Origin: Comamonas piscis
Lineage (GTDB): Bacteria; Pseudomonadota; Gammaproteobacteria; Burkholderiales; Burkholderiaceae_C
DNA: 64,000 nt
Assembly (NCBI RefSeq): GCF_014109725.1
Contig: NZ_CP058554.1
Location: 3,844,001 to 3,908,000, forward strand
Direction of reading: 5' to 3'
Positions 41,042-50,414 of the stretch are shown here, in pieces (position 1 is the stretch's first letter; each line of letters begins with the position of its first letter). The position numbers and the translations under genes were made by a program. Below the pieces are notes generated by a model. That model did not search any database and was not told the DNA's origin. It was given only the letters and a program-made list of their open reading frames with translations.

Positions 41042-41692
41042 CTACTCGACGAATTCCTCATCGCCGGTCAGGCTCTGCTGGCGCAGCTCCTCGTCTTGGC
41101 GCAGATAGGATTTGATCAGGTCAAAGAAGCTGTCGTAGAAAGTGGCCGAGCTGACGGTCTCGCTGCCCACCTTGACCATCGAATCATTGCCGGCAGAAAA
41201 CGGCAGCGAGAGCGAACCCAAGGCGCCGACACCCACGCTGGCCGAGTTGCTGCTTTTCTTGAGGTTGTAGGTGTCCTTGAGCGCAGACACAAAGCCCAGG
41301 GTCACCTTGCCGTCCTTGGTGTCAGCCGCGCAAACCACGCGGATGGTGATGATCTGGTGGTTGTCGGTCGCTGGTTGGAAGCTCTTTTGGCCTTCCACCT
41401 CTTTGCCCTTGGAGACATTGATCAGATAGCCCTGGCTCAGCAGCGCACGGCGTGCGGCCTCGCAGGCGCGCTCGGGTGGCGCATCAAAAAGCCGCGTGTA
41501 GGTGGCAGACGATCCAAAGGTTTCAGCGGCCACCACGTTGTAGCGGTGGCTGTCGGACTCACGGTCCAAGCTGCCGCAACCCGATAGCCCAAGCGCCAAA
41601 GCCACCACCAAGGACCCGCCCACCAAAGCGCGCTGAGGTTTGCAACTGCTGAATGCAGCCAGTGAAAGTAGATCTGAATGCTTGCCGAACAT
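41042..41692 (-). CDS. DUF2242 family lipoprotein
   Basis: 216 residues from ATG 41692 (MFGKHSDLLSLAAFSSCKP); an ATG at 41719 is possible. Hydrophobic stretch and lipobox LGLSGCGS. DUF2242 features: ESDSHRYNVVAAETFGSSATYTRLFDAPPERACEAARRALLSQGY and the strand SVGVGALGSLSLPFSAGNDSMVKVGSETVSSATFYDSFFDLI near the end. Function unknown; the family is restricted mostly to beta-proteobacteria. The gene is convergent with the DUF945 gene. Confidence 0.8.
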   Translation of the reverse strand: MFGKHSDLLSLAAFSSCKPQRALVGGSLVVALALGLSGCGSLDRESDSHRYNVVAAETFGSSATYTRLFDAPPERACEAARRALLSQGYLINVSKGKEVEGQKSFQPATDNHQIITIRVVCAADTKDGKVTLGFVSALKDTYNLKKSSNSASVGVGALGSLSLPFSAGNDSMVKVGSETVSSATFYDSFFDLIKSYLRQDEELRQQSLTGDEEFVE

Positions 41693-41964
41693 GAAAGAAA
41701 CGAACTCCCGAAACAACATGATGACCTGGACGCCATGGATACAGGCCCAAGCGCACCACTGTAAAGGATGCCACTGCGGCAGGATGTCAGCCAACGCCTG
41801 TACAGCAGCGGTGCTGAACGAACCACACCCACTGCCTAGCGACAATACCAGGCGGCCTTGCATGCTAACAGTCGGCGCGATGGGCGCCAACAGCGCCTCA
41901 TTGGTTTACCAAATTTTGCATATTATGCGCGGCATTTACCCTTGATGGAAAAGCCCGAGGCGCT

Positions 41965-42882
41965 ATGCTTTTAAAAGCACCTCCAACCACGCTGCCCACC
42001 ACCATGTCCATGCCAGACTCCGCCCGCCCTACCGATTCCTCGCGCCTGCAACGCCGCCTTTTGCTACAGGCTGGAAGCGGCTTGGTGCTGCTGCCCTGGC
42101 TGCACAGCGCGCAGGCCGCTGCGACCGACGGCTGGCCTGCCGACTCACGCGTTCCCGGCGGCGTCGCCCGCCTGTCGCTCGGCCCTGCGGCAGAGCGGCC
42201 CCAGGCTTTTGCGGGCGACATTCCACTGTTGGTGCTCGGCGATGCCATTGAGTGGACGGCACTGGTCGGCATACCGCTGTCGGCCGCCACCGGTGCTGCA
42301 GAGATCAAGCTGCAAACGCCCAGCGGCTCACGCAGCATCCCCTTCACCGTGCGCGACAAGAAATACAGCGAGCAACGTTTGAAGGTGGCACCCAAGACGG
42401 TCGACTTGTCTGCCGCCGACAATACCCGCTACGAACGCGAGCGCGACCACCAGCAACAGGTGATGGCCACCTTCAGCACGCCACTGCCTGCCAACCTGCA
42501 GCTTCCGGTGCCCGTGCCTGGCCGGCGCTCCAGCTCATTTGGCTTGCGCCGCGTGTTCAACGGCCAGTCCCGCAATCCGCACAGCGGCATGGACATCGCA
42601 GCCGGCACCGGCACGCCGATCAAGGCACCGCTGGATGGCAAGATCATCGATGTGGGTGACTACTTCTTCAACGGGCACACTATCTGGATGGACCATGGTG
42701 GCGGCTTTTTGACCATGTACTGCCACCTGAGTGCCACCCAGGTGCGCGAAGGGCAGACCGTGCGCGCTGGCGAGGTCATCGGCAAGGTGGGCGCCACCGG
42801 CCGTGTGACTGGCCCTCACCTGCACTGGGGCGTGATGCTCAACCGCAGCATGGTCGATCCTGCACTTTTCCTGACGGCCTGA
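41965..42882 (+). CDS. M23 (LytM-type) peptidoglycan peptidase
   Basis: 305 residues; the start could also be ATG 42004 (MSMPDSARP). A signal with twin-Arg flavour lies at RLQRRLLLQAGSGLVLLPWLHSAQA. The C-terminal half is M23: SSFGLRRVFNGQSRNPHSGMDIAAGTGTPIKAP with zinc ligands H and D of H-x-x-x-D, then G-x-V-x-GPHLHWGVML with the HLH motif. All metal ligands are present, so it should cut the peptide bridges of peptidoglycan in the periplasm. The gene stands alone. Confidence 0.9.
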   Translation: MLLKAPPTTLPTTMSMPDSARPTDSSRLQRRLLLQAGSGLVLLPWLHSAQAAATDGWPADSRVPGGVARLSLGPAAERPQAFAGDIPLLVLGDAIEWTALVGIPLSAATGAAEIKLQTPSGSRSIPFTVRDKKYSEQRLKVAPKTVDLSAADNTRYERERDHQQQVMATFSTPLPANLQLPVPVPGRRSSSFGLRRVFNGQSRNPHSGMDIAAGTGTPIKAPLDGKIIDVGDYFFNGHTIWMDHGGGFLTMYCHLSATQVREGQTVRAGEVIGKVGATGRVTGPHLHWGVMLNRSMVDPALFLTA

Positions 42883-43152
42883 TGCAAGCGCCTGTGGTTA
42901 TCCCAGATATCTGTGGGTCAGCATGTGGACAAGGCTCTGGACAAGATGGCAAGCTATTGGCCTGCTTCAATAATTTCCATACGCCTAAGAATTAGGCAGT
43001 CGCCTCCGCAACAGCCGGCATGAGGGGGCTGAAAAGCGCCAAGCTTGGCCTACACCAGCGCAGGCTGGCGGGCCCTACCATGACAAGCTAAGTTTGCTTT
43101 CACTCACCGCAGCGCGCATGCAGGCGCTGCCTAGAACAAGGAAAAACGCACT

Positions 43153-43989
43153 ATGCAACGTTGGAAACTGATGAGCCTGAGCGCAGCCGCAGCCATGGCC
43201 CTGGCCGCCTGCAGCAGCACCCCGTCCTCCACCTCCGTGGCACCGGCCACGGGCAGCACCGTACCCGCCATGAACGCCTCTGCCGCTGACAAGACCCTGC
43301 AGGCCTACCACTGGGACCTGGAACGTGCCGAGGACCAGGCCGGCCGCGCGCTGCCCGCCTTCACCGCGCTGGCACCGAAGAAGGTACTGCGCCTGGGCTT
43401 CAGCGGGGATGCCAAGACGGCGCACCGCGTGAGCATTGGCAACCTCTGCAATGTGATGGGCGCTGGCTACCAGCTCGATGGCGACAAGATCAGCATCACC
43501 AACCCGATCGGTACGATGATGGCTTGCGAGCCCCCCTTGATGCAGCTGGAGCAAGCGGTGAGCGCACAGATCACCCGTGCCGAGAGCCTGCGCATCACGC
43601 AAGACAATAATGCCCCGCGCCTGACCCTGCACTTCAACGACGGCAGCCGCTGGCTGCTGAAGTCGGTGCCTACTAACGCCACCAAGTACGGCAACGCCGG
43701 CGAGACCATGTTCTACGAAGTAGGCCCGCAGACCAAGCCTTGCAACCATGGTGTGGCCAAGGGTGTGCAGTGCCTGCAGGTACGTGAACTGCGTTATGAC
43801 AGCAACGGCCGCAAGACCGTGGCGGGCGACTGGCAGCACTTCTACGGCAACATCGAAGGCTACCAACATGAAGCCGGTTACAGCAATGTGCTGCGGGTCA
43901 AGCGCTACACCATCGCCAACCCGCCGGCAGATGCATCGCGCTACGCCTATGTGCTGGACATGACGGTGGAGACCGCCAAAGCCCCTTGA
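43153..43989 (+). CDS. META/HslJ domain plus DUF4377 lipoprotein
   Basis: 278 residues. Lipobox LAACSS at about 21. Residues 50-155 are the META domain: YHWDLERAEDQAGRALPAF, FSGD..AHRVSIGNLCNVMGAGYQLDGDKISITNPIGTMMACEPPLMQLEQAV, the pattern G-x-x-N...TxMxC.P.. of HslJ-like proteins. Residues 165-275 form a DUF4377 domain with a C-x(10)-C pair (TKPCNHG..VQCLQVRE). HslJ proteins are linked to novobiocin and heat stress. The gene stands alone. Confidence 0.8.
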   Translation: MQRWKLMSLSAAAAMALAACSSTPSSTSVAPATGSTVPAMNASAADKTLQAYHWDLERAEDQAGRALPAFTALAPKKVLRLGFSGDAKTAHRVSIGNLCNVMGAGYQLDGDKISITNPIGTMMACEPPLMQLEQAVSAQITRAESLRITQDNNAPRLTLHFNDGSRWLLKSVPTNATKYGNAGETMFYEVGPQTKPCNHGVAKGVQCLQVRELRYDSNGRKTVAGDWQHFYGNIEGYQHEAGYSNVLRVKRYTIANPPADASRYAYVLDMTVETAKAP

Positions 43990-44063
43990 TAGCGGCCCGC
44001 TGGCGCCTGTGGCGCCCGTTGTAGGCAGAGCCTGAGCCCGGCCTTCTTTGAGGCCACAAGCCC

Positions 44064-44095
44064 CCCCCGTTGCTGCCCTTTCGTGGCAACGGGGG
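44064..44095 (+). terminator. Possible weak terminator after the META protein
   Basis: CCCCCGTTGC, 12-base loop, GCAACGGGGG then TTT. A strong stem with a short T-run. Confidence 0.4.
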
Positions 44096-44211
44096 TTTGG
44101 CGTTTCTGGGCCCAGCGCCGGCCAGCCCTTGGCAGCACATGGCGCGCATCCAATACCGCGCACAGCCATCCCGCGCATTTGGGCAAGGCCTGCCTGCCGC
44201 ATGGATAAGCC

Positions 44212-44231
44212 CAACTCTTATATAAGAGTTG
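44212..44231. promoter_or_regulatory. Perfect 20-bp palindrome upstream of MFS gene
   Basis: CAACTCTTAT followed by its exact complement, ATAAGAGTTG. It lies 87 bases before the MFS start at 44318, in the only noncoding stretch before that gene, and looks like an operator for a dimeric regulator (MarR- or GntR-type site width). No regulator gene lies nearby. Confidence 0.55.
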
Positions 44232-44317
44232 AGCAGCCGTGGCAGAATGGCGCCACAACAATCCACAACCATTCATCGGTTGCAGCAGCGGTGCCATCGC
44301 AGGCTGCGCAAAACCCC

Positions 44318-45598
44318 ATGCCAGCGACTACCCCATCTGCCCCTCCGCGGCTGCTGCGCGACCAGCACAGCGGCTTTCTCATTTTCCTGATCGCGCGCGT
44401 ATTCGCTGTCGGCGCCACCCAGATCCAAGCGGTTGTGGTGGCCTGGCAGGTGTATGACCTGACGCGCAACCCGATGGCGCTGGCCTTTGTCGGCCTGGCC
44501 CAGTTCATCCCCATGCTGCTGCTGCTCTTGCCCGCTGGCGAGCTGATCGACCGGCTGCCGCGCAAAAAGGTGCTGGCCACCAGCTGGGCGCTGGGCAGTG
44601 TCTGCAGCGCATTGCTGCTGTGGCTCTCCGGCCATGGCAACGCGGGCGTGGCAGGTATTTATGCGGTGCTGGTGCTGTATGGGGCCACCCGTGCTTTCTC
44701 AGGCCCGGCACTGCAAAGCCTGTTGCCGCAGTTGGTGCCCATGGCGCTGCTGCCCAAAGCCATTGCCACTAACAGCGTGGTGATGCGCTGCTCGGCGATT
44801 GTTGCGCCCATGCTGGGCGGCTTTTTGTACGCAGCGGGCGGGGCCGTATGGACCTATGGCGTGTGCATGCTGGCCTTCGCCGTCGGCACGGCGCTGCTGC
44901 TACGGGTCAAGGTGCTGTATGCAGCACCCAAGATAGTGACCGAGCCCGGCGCCCCGCGCGATTCGATCTGGCAGCGCTTTGGCGCCGGCATCCGCTTTAT
45001 CTTTGGCCGCCCCATGGTCCTGGGCACCATCTCGCTCGATCTGTTTGCGGTGCTGCTGGGCGGCGTGGTCGCGCTGTTGCCCATCTATGCCCATGAGGTG
45101 CTGCACACCGGGCCTGAGGGCCTGGGCCTGCTGCGCAGCGCCATGGCCATCGGCGAGGTCTGCGCTGGCCTCTACCTCAGCAGCCGCCCCTTTGGCACCC
45201 AGGTGGGTCGTCGCATGATGCTGGCCGTGGCCGTGTTCGGCATCGCTAACCTGGTGTTCTCGCTGTCGCACTGGCTGTGGCTGTCCTGCCTGGCGCTGGC
45301 GATTGCTGGCGCCGCCGATATGGTAAGCGTCTATGTGCGCGGCTCGCTGCTGCAATTTGCCACGCCTGACAACATGCGCGGCCGCGTCAATGCCGTCAAC
45401 ATGCTGTTCATCGGCTCGTCCAACGAACTGGGCGAGTTCCGCGCCGGCACCAGTGCCGCCCTGCTGGGCGCCGTGCCGGCTGCCGTTGCTGGCGGGCTGT
45501 GCTCGCTGCTGGTGGTGGGGCTATGGACGCGGCTCTTCCCGAGCCTATGGAGGGTGAACCGCTTTGAGGATGCGCAGTACACCTCGGCGGGCAAATAG
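44318..45598 (+). CDS. MFS transporter, EntS-like (MFS_3)
   Basis: 426 residues from ATG 44318 (MPATTPSAPPRLLRD); the frame is open much further upstream but the palindrome at 44212 marks a promoter region. Ten to twelve membrane segments can be seen. The loop after TM2 reads GELIDRLPRKKVLATSW, the MFS signature G-x-x-x-D-R-x-x-R-K/R. The family (enterobactin-exporter-like MFS_3) exports siderophores or drugs; the substrate is unknown. It stands alone. Confidence 0.82.
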   Translation: MPATTPSAPPRLLRDQHSGFLIFLIARVFAVGATQIQAVVVAWQVYDLTRNPMALAFVGLAQFIPMLLLLLPAGELIDRLPRKKVLATSWALGSVCSALLLWLSGHGNAGVAGIYAVLVLYGATRAFSGPALQSLLPQLVPMALLPKAIATNSVVMRCSAIVAPMLGGFLYAAGGAVWTYGVCMLAFAVGTALLLRVKVLYAAPKIVTEPGAPRDSIWQRFGAGIRFIFGRPMVLGTISLDLFAVLLGGVVALLPIYAHEVLHTGPEGLGLLRSAMAIGEVCAGLYLSSRPFGTQVGRRMMLAVAVFGIANLVFSLSHWLWLSCLALAIAGAADMVSVYVRGSLLQFATPDNMRGRVNAVNMLFIGSSNELGEFRAGTSAALLGAVPAAVAGGLCSLLVVGLWTRLFPSLWRVNRFEDAQYTSAGK

Positions 45599-45689
45599 CC
45601 TCTGGTGGGATAGGCTGCAGCCCCTTGCGCGCGCGGGCGCAGGTGCAAGGTTTAGCCCTGCACCCGCGCCTTAGAATAGGCCCCCAGCC

Positions 45690-46514
45690 ATGCCCATGAT
45701 CCCTGCCTCCGTCGCCCACCCCCATGCCCAGGACCAGCCTCTGCCCGTGCTCTGGCGCGACGAGCATCTGATCGCCATCTACAAGCCGGCCCAATGGCTG
45801 GTGCACCGCACGGGGCTGGATGCGGGTGAGACACGCTTTATCGTGCAGACCTTGCGCGACCAGATTGGCAAGCATGTGTTTCCGCTGCACCGGCTGGACA
45901 AGGGCACCTGCGGCGTGCTGCTGCTGGCGCTGCATGCAGAAGCAGCCAGCCGCACGCGGCAGCAGTTTGAAAACCACCAGATCGGCAAGCGCTACCTGGC
46001 GATGGTGCGTGGCTGGGCACCGCTGCATGCGGAGGTAGACCACGCGCTGCGCCCGGATGATGCACCCGAGGACGCGGCAGCCCAGCCAGCGCAAACCCGC
46101 TTTGCCCGCCTGGCCACGCTGGAACATGCCGATACCTATGACGCGCGCTTTGCCGGCACGCGCCTGTCCCTCGTGCAAGCCGAGCCGCACACCGGGCGCC
46201 GCCACCAGATCCGCCGCCACCTCAAGCACATCGCCCACCCCATCATCGGTGATGCCACGCATGGCAAGGGCCCCCTGAACCGCTGGTGGGCCGAGCGCCT
46301 GGGGCTGCAGCGGCTGTGGCTGCATGCCTGGTCGCTGTCGCTGCAGCACCCTTATACCCAAGTGCCTTTGCAGATTGAGAGTGGCCTGCAGTTTGCGCCA
46401 GTAGCGCCGCAGCCAGCATCAGCATCAGCACCTGGCAGTGGCGAGCCGCAATCGCACCCCAGCCTGCAGCAATGGCAGGCGCTGCTGCGCAGCCCGCAAT
46501 GGTCACGTGATTGA
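45690..46514 (+). CDS. truC: tRNA pseudouridine-65 synthase (TruC-type)
   Basis: 274 residues. RluA/TruC family: VLWRDEHLIAIYKPAQWLVHRT followed by FPLHRLDKGTCGVLLLAL with the catalytic Asp at residue 70, then TGRRHQIRRHLKHIAHPIIGDATHGKG. No S4 domain, which suits TruC (U65 of tRNA-Ile and tRNA-Asp). The C-terminal 35 residues are a low-complexity tail. Another RluA-family target cannot be fully excluded. Confidence 0.85.
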   Translation: MPMIPASVAHPHAQDQPLPVLWRDEHLIAIYKPAQWLVHRTGLDAGETRFIVQTLRDQIGKHVFPLHRLDKGTCGVLLLALHAEAASRTRQQFENHQIGKRYLAMVRGWAPLHAEVDHALRPDDAPEDAAAQPAQTRFARLATLEHADTYDARFAGTRLSLVQAEPHTGRRHQIRRHLKHIAHPIIGDATHGKGPLNRWWAERLGLQRLWLHAWSLSLQHPYTQVPLQIESGLQFAPVAPQPASASAPGSGEPQSHPSLQQWQALLRSPQWSRD

Positions 46515-46593
46515 CAAACCGGGGCGGCGTACAACGCCACCATCGCAAGACCAGAGCCGCACATAGTTTTTCAGATGCGCGCACACTCGCCCC

Positions 46594-47868
46594 GTGCAAA
46601 AACAACCAACAACATCTTCTTCCGCCAGCCCCGCTGCTGCCCCAGGCCCCACCCTCAGCCCCACCCTCAGCCCCGCCGTCCTGCTGCTGATGGCAACCGC
46701 CTGCGGCCTGTGCGCAGGGGCCAATTACTTCAACCAACCGCTGCTCAACTCCATCGCGCATGCGCTGCAGGTGAGCGAAAGCACGGCCGGCATCCTGGTC
46801 ACCTGCGCGCAGGTGTCGTATGCCATCGGCCTGCTGTTTCTGGTGCCGCTGGGCGATATGCTGGAGCGCCGCAAACTGACCGTGGGCCTGATGCTGCTCG
46901 CAGCGATTGGCCTGCTCGTCAGCGGCTTTGCCGAGTGGATGCCCTCGCCCTTCACGGCGCTGGTGCTGGGCACCCTGGTGACCGGTTTGTTCTCGGTCGC
47001 AGCCCAGGTGCTGGTGCCGATGGCCGCCAGCCTGGCACCACGTGAATCCAGCGGCCGCGCCGTCGGCCTGGTGATGAGCGGTTTGCTCACCGGCATCTTG
47101 CTGTCGCGCACCGTTGCCGGTTTGTTGTCGGCCGTGGGCGGCTGGAGCCTCGTCTACAAGGCGGGCGGTGTGGCCATGGTGCTGGTGGCGCTGGCGCTGT
47201 ACCGGGTGCTGCCCAAGGTGGCGCACAGCGGCGCACGCCTGCCCTATGGCCAGGTGCTGGGCAGTATGGCCACGTTGATCCGCACACAGCCACGCCTGCG
47301 CACCCGCACCTTGTTGGGTGGCCTGGCCTTTGCGTCGGTCAGCGTGTTGTTTTCCACGATGGCCTTGATGCTCGGCGGCCCTGAGCACGGTTTGAGTGAT
47401 TCGTCGATCGGATTGATTGGCCTCTCCGGTGTGGCCGGCGCCTTGATGGCCAATGCCGCAGGCCGCCTGGTCGACAAGGGCCTGGAGCGCCCGACCACCG
47501 CCTTCTCCGTGCTGCTGCTGGTCGTCAACTGGGCACTGCTCTGGTACAGCCAGCACTCGGTGTTTTTGTTCATCGTCGGCATGCTGGTGATCGAGCTGGC
47601 GCTGCAAGGCACCCACATCTGCAACCAGAACGTCATCTACCGGCTGGCACCCGAGGCGCGCTCGCGCATCAATGCCTGCTATATGACGGGCTACTTTATC
47701 GGTGCCTCTGCCGGCTCGGCCATCGGCGCCTGGGCCTGGCACCATGGCGGCTGGACGGGCGCCTGCATCGCTGGCACGGTGCTTGCATTGCTCAATGTGG
47801 CGGCCTTGCTGGCCGACCGCAGGCTGTCCCATCCGAACGCCCAGGCATCTGGGCCCAGCGCCACCTAA
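46594..47868 (+). CDS. MFS transporter, arabinose/drug-efflux type
   Basis: 424 residues from GTG 46594. A low-complexity N-terminal leader of about 35 residues precedes twelve membrane segments. GDMLERRKLTVGLML is the loop-2 signature, and SGRAVGLVMSGLLTGILLSRTVAGLLSAVGGW is the TM5 gxxxGPxxGG-like motif C of 12- or 14-TM drug:proton antiporters. The family resembles YnfM/AraJ-type inner-membrane transporters. The substrate is unknown. Confidence 0.82.
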   Translation: MQKQPTTSSSASPAAAPGPTLSPTLSPAVLLLMATACGLCAGANYFNQPLLNSIAHALQVSESTAGILVTCAQVSYAIGLLFLVPLGDMLERRKLTVGLMLLAAIGLLVSGFAEWMPSPFTALVLGTLVTGLFSVAAQVLVPMAASLAPRESSGRAVGLVMSGLLTGILLSRTVAGLLSAVGGWSLVYKAGGVAMVLVALALYRVLPKVAHSGARLPYGQVLGSMATLIRTQPRLRTRTLLGGLAFASVSVLFSTMALMLGGPEHGLSDSSIGLIGLSGVAGALMANAAGRLVDKGLERPTTAFSVLLLVVNWALLWYSQHSVFLFIVGMLVIELALQGTHICNQNVIYRLAPEARSRINACYMTGYFIGASAGSAIGAWAWHHGGWTGACIAGTVLALLNVAALLADRRLSHPNAQASGPSAT

Positions 47869-47981
47869 AGGGCGGCCCGGCGCTGTCGCGCAGACGCCCC
47901 GGGCGGGCAGGAGGAAAATGGTAGGCTTGCATTCCAGGCATGGCAGCCCATGGCCGCCGGCACCGACACGAGAGAGAAACC

Positions 47982-49178
47982 ATGTACCTCGACCAAGACA
48001 ACGCGCCCAACATCAACCAGCTCACCGCATTCCGCCGTGATCTGCACATGCACCCCGAGCTGAAGTATGAAGAGAACCGCACTGCCGACAAGATTGCGGC
48101 CTACCTGACGGCGCTGGGCATCCCCATGCTGCGCGGCATGGGCACCACCGGCATTGTGGCCAGCATCTACGGCCGGGGGCGCGATGCCAGCAACCCCGGG
48201 CCAGCCATCGGCATCCGCGCCGATATGGATGCGCTGCCGGTGCAAGAGACCAACCAGTTTGGCCACATCAGCCAGTACCCGGGCCGCATGCATGCCTGCG
48301 GCCACGACGGCCACACGACCATGGTGATGGGTGCCGCTGAGCTGCTGGCGGCGCAGCGTGATTTTGATGGCACCGTACACCTGATCTTCCAGCCCGGTGA
48401 AGAAGGCGGCGCGGGCGCCCGCGCGATGATGCAGGACGGCCTGTTTACCCAGTTCCCCTGCCAGGCGGTGTTCGCACTGCACAACTGGCCGGCGCTGCCG
48501 CAAGGCCAGATGGGGGTGCGCGTGGGACCGATCATGGCCGCTGCGCTGCGCTTTGAGATCGTCGTGCGCGGCCGGGGCGGCCATGCGGCGCTGCCCCACA
48601 CCACGGTGGACCCGATCCCCGTGGCCTGCTCCATCGTCGGCCAGCTGCAAACCCTGGTCTCGCGCGGCACCGATCCGCTCGATGCCGCCGTGCTGACCGT
48701 GGGCAAGATCGAGTCCGGCACGGTAGAGAACATCATCCCCGATGAGGCGCGCATCTACGGCACCTGCCGCAACCTGACCCTGGCCTCCCAGCAGTTTCTC
48801 ATCGACGGCCTGCACCGCGTCTGCAGCCACATCGCCGAGGCGCACTTTGCCAGCGCCGAAGTCATCATCAAACCCGGCTACCCCAACACCACCAACCACC
48901 GCAAAGAGGCGCTCTTCATGGGCGAGGTGATGCGTGAGATGGTCGGCAACACCCATGCCCACACCGATGTGCTGCCGGCGATGACGGCCGAGGACTTTGG
49001 CTTCATGCTCGAAGAAGTACCCGGCGCCTATGGCTGGATCGGCAATGGCGCCGATGGCCAACCGGGCGTGGGGCTGCACAACCCCGGCTATGATTTCAAC
49101 GACAACAACATCGCGCTGGGCGCGAAGTTCTGGGACCGACTGGCACGCCGCTGGCTGGAGACCCAGGCGCTGCGCTAA
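47982..49178 (+). CDS. M20-family metallo-amidohydrolase
   Basis: 398 residues from ATG 47982 (MYLDQDNAPNINQLTAFRRDLHMHPEL). RADMDALPVQE and MHACGHDGHTTM carry the metal ligands, and FQPGEEGGAGARAMMQDGLF the catalytic Glu; HTDVLPAMTAEDFGFMLEEVPGAYGWIGNG ends the family pattern. M20D amidohydrolases (hippurate, N-acyl amino acid or IAA-amino acid hydrolases) hydrolyse N-acyl amino acids in the cytoplasm. GAGAGA lies before the ATG. Confidence 0.9.
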   Translation: MYLDQDNAPNINQLTAFRRDLHMHPELKYEENRTADKIAAYLTALGIPMLRGMGTTGIVASIYGRGRDASNPGPAIGIRADMDALPVQETNQFGHISQYPGRMHACGHDGHTTMVMGAAELLAAQRDFDGTVHLIFQPGEEGGAGARAMMQDGLFTQFPCQAVFALHNWPALPQGQMGVRVGPIMAAALRFEIVVRGRGGHAALPHTTVDPIPVACSIVGQLQTLVSRGTDPLDAAVLTVGKIESGTVENIIPDEARIYGTCRNLTLASQQFLIDGLHRVCSHIAEAHFASAEVIIKPGYPNTTNHRKEALFMGEVMREMVGNTHAHTDVLPAMTAEDFGFMLEEVPGAYGWIGNGADGQPGVGLHNPGYDFNDNNIALGAKFWDRLARRWLETQALR

Positions 49179-49231
49179 GCCCCCACTGCCGCAAGAGGCC
49201 GCTCCGTTTTTGGAGGCCGCTGCGGCCTGAC

Positions 49232-50347
49232 TTGGAGCCCCTTTTGCCGCGTCTACCCAGCCTCATCCAACTTCCCCGGCACGCCGCACGCGCGCTGCGC
49301 CGCTTTCCACAGTTACTGCTCGGGCTGGCCTTGCTTGCCGGCGGCCATGCGGCCCAGGCACGTGCGCCTGTGGCAGAAAAACCAGCGCCCACCAGCAACC
49401 CCGCCTGCCCCGCACCACCGGTTACCGATCCGGCGGTGTACCAGGCCGAGGCGCGCAAGCCGCAGCCCGACCGGGGTGTGCTCTGGCAACTGCGCAAGGG
49501 CGACGATATCGCCTATCTCTGGGGCAGCATCCATGTGGGGCAGCTGCCCTGGATCATTCCCGGCCCGCGCACCCAACAAGCGCTGCGCGGCGCCCCTGCG
49601 ATTGCGCTGGAGCTGGACCCGGTCGACCCCGCCACCTTGCAGGCCCTGACGCAGGCGATGCGCGAGGACAGCGACCGGCAACAACTCATCATGCGCCAGC
49701 ACCCTGAGCTGCAAGCGCGCATGGGCCGCATGGCAGTTGAATCCTGCATAGACACCAGCACCTGGCAGACCAACGCCTCCACCCTCGCCCGCATCATCAT
49801 GCTGGGCATGCAGGATGTGGCCCGCAGCGGCTACCACCCCGCCTACGGCATCGATGTGAACCTGGCAGCCATCGCCCATGCCGCCGGCCGCCCCGTCAAA
49901 GCCATCGAGACGGCGCAAGAGCAATTGGTCGCCATGGGCCTGGGCGGCAATGGCGTGCCGGCGCAACTGGCCACGCCCGAGGACATCCGCAAGGCCCTGG
50001 ATGACATCGACAGCGGCAAAAACCGCCAGGTGGCGCTGGACCTGGTGCACCATTGGGAAAGCGGTGACCTGGTAGCCCTGGACCAGCTGACGCGCGATTG
50101 CCAGTGCCTGGGCGACATGGGCATGAAGGCGGCACTGCTCGACAACCGCAACCAGCGCATGGCCGAACGGCTGCCAGCCATGATTACAGCGCAACCCAAT
50201 CTCTTTATCGCCGTCGGCCTGCTGCACATGGTGGGCGACAACAACCTGCTGGAGCTGCTGCAAAAGCAGGGCTACACGGTGCGGCAGTTGACGGGCAAGG
50301 GGGCCGATACCGCAGCCGCTGCCAGCGCCCCTGCCAAAGCACCCTAA
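49232..50347 (+). CDS. TraB/GumN family protein
   Basis: 371 residues. The reading frame opens with TTG at 49232; no better in-frame start is seen, so the exact start is uncertain. Signal region RRFPQLLLGLALLAGGHAAQA. The TraB/GumN signature is GVLWQLRKGDDIAYLWGSIHVG at about 85-105, then AIALELDPVD and YGIDVNLAAIAHAAGRPVKAIET. The final part IAVGLLHMVGDNNLLELLQKQGYTVRQL is the conserved end with the metal-binding H. These proteins are predicted metalloproteases of unclear role. A convergent AAA-protease gene follows, separated by a hairpin. Confidence 0.8.
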   Translation: MEPLLPRLPSLIQLPRHAARALRRFPQLLLGLALLAGGHAAQARAPVAEKPAPTSNPACPAPPVTDPAVYQAEARKPQPDRGVLWQLRKGDDIAYLWGSIHVGQLPWIIPGPRTQQALRGAPAIALELDPVDPATLQALTQAMREDSDRQQLIMRQHPELQARMGRMAVESCIDTSTWQTNASTLARIIMLGMQDVARSGYHPAYGIDVNLAAIAHAAGRPVKAIETAQEQLVAMGLGGNGVPAQLATPEDIRKALDDIDSGKNRQVALDLVHHWESGDLVALDQLTRDCQCLGDMGMKAALLDNRNQRMAERLPAMITAQPNLFIAVGLLHMVGDNNLLELLQKQGYTVRQLTGKGADTAAAASAPAKAP

Positions 50348-50360
50348 GCGCCGATAAAAA

Positions 50361-50388
50361 ATGCCGCCGGCTTTGCAGCGGGCGGCAT
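50361..50388. terminator. Bidirectional terminator between TraB and AAA-M41 genes
   Basis: ATGCCGCC, loop of 12, GGCGGCAT, with A runs on both sides (AAAAA before, AAAAA after). It separates convergent genes. Confidence 0.7.
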
Positions 50389-50414
50389 AAAAAGATAGAC
50401 CTCAGCTGGCGCGT

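Noticed and set aside
42983..42997. GCCTAA-GAA-TTAGGC palindrome between the M23 and META genes
   Set aside because: Only 6-bp arms; too short to call an operator without more copies.
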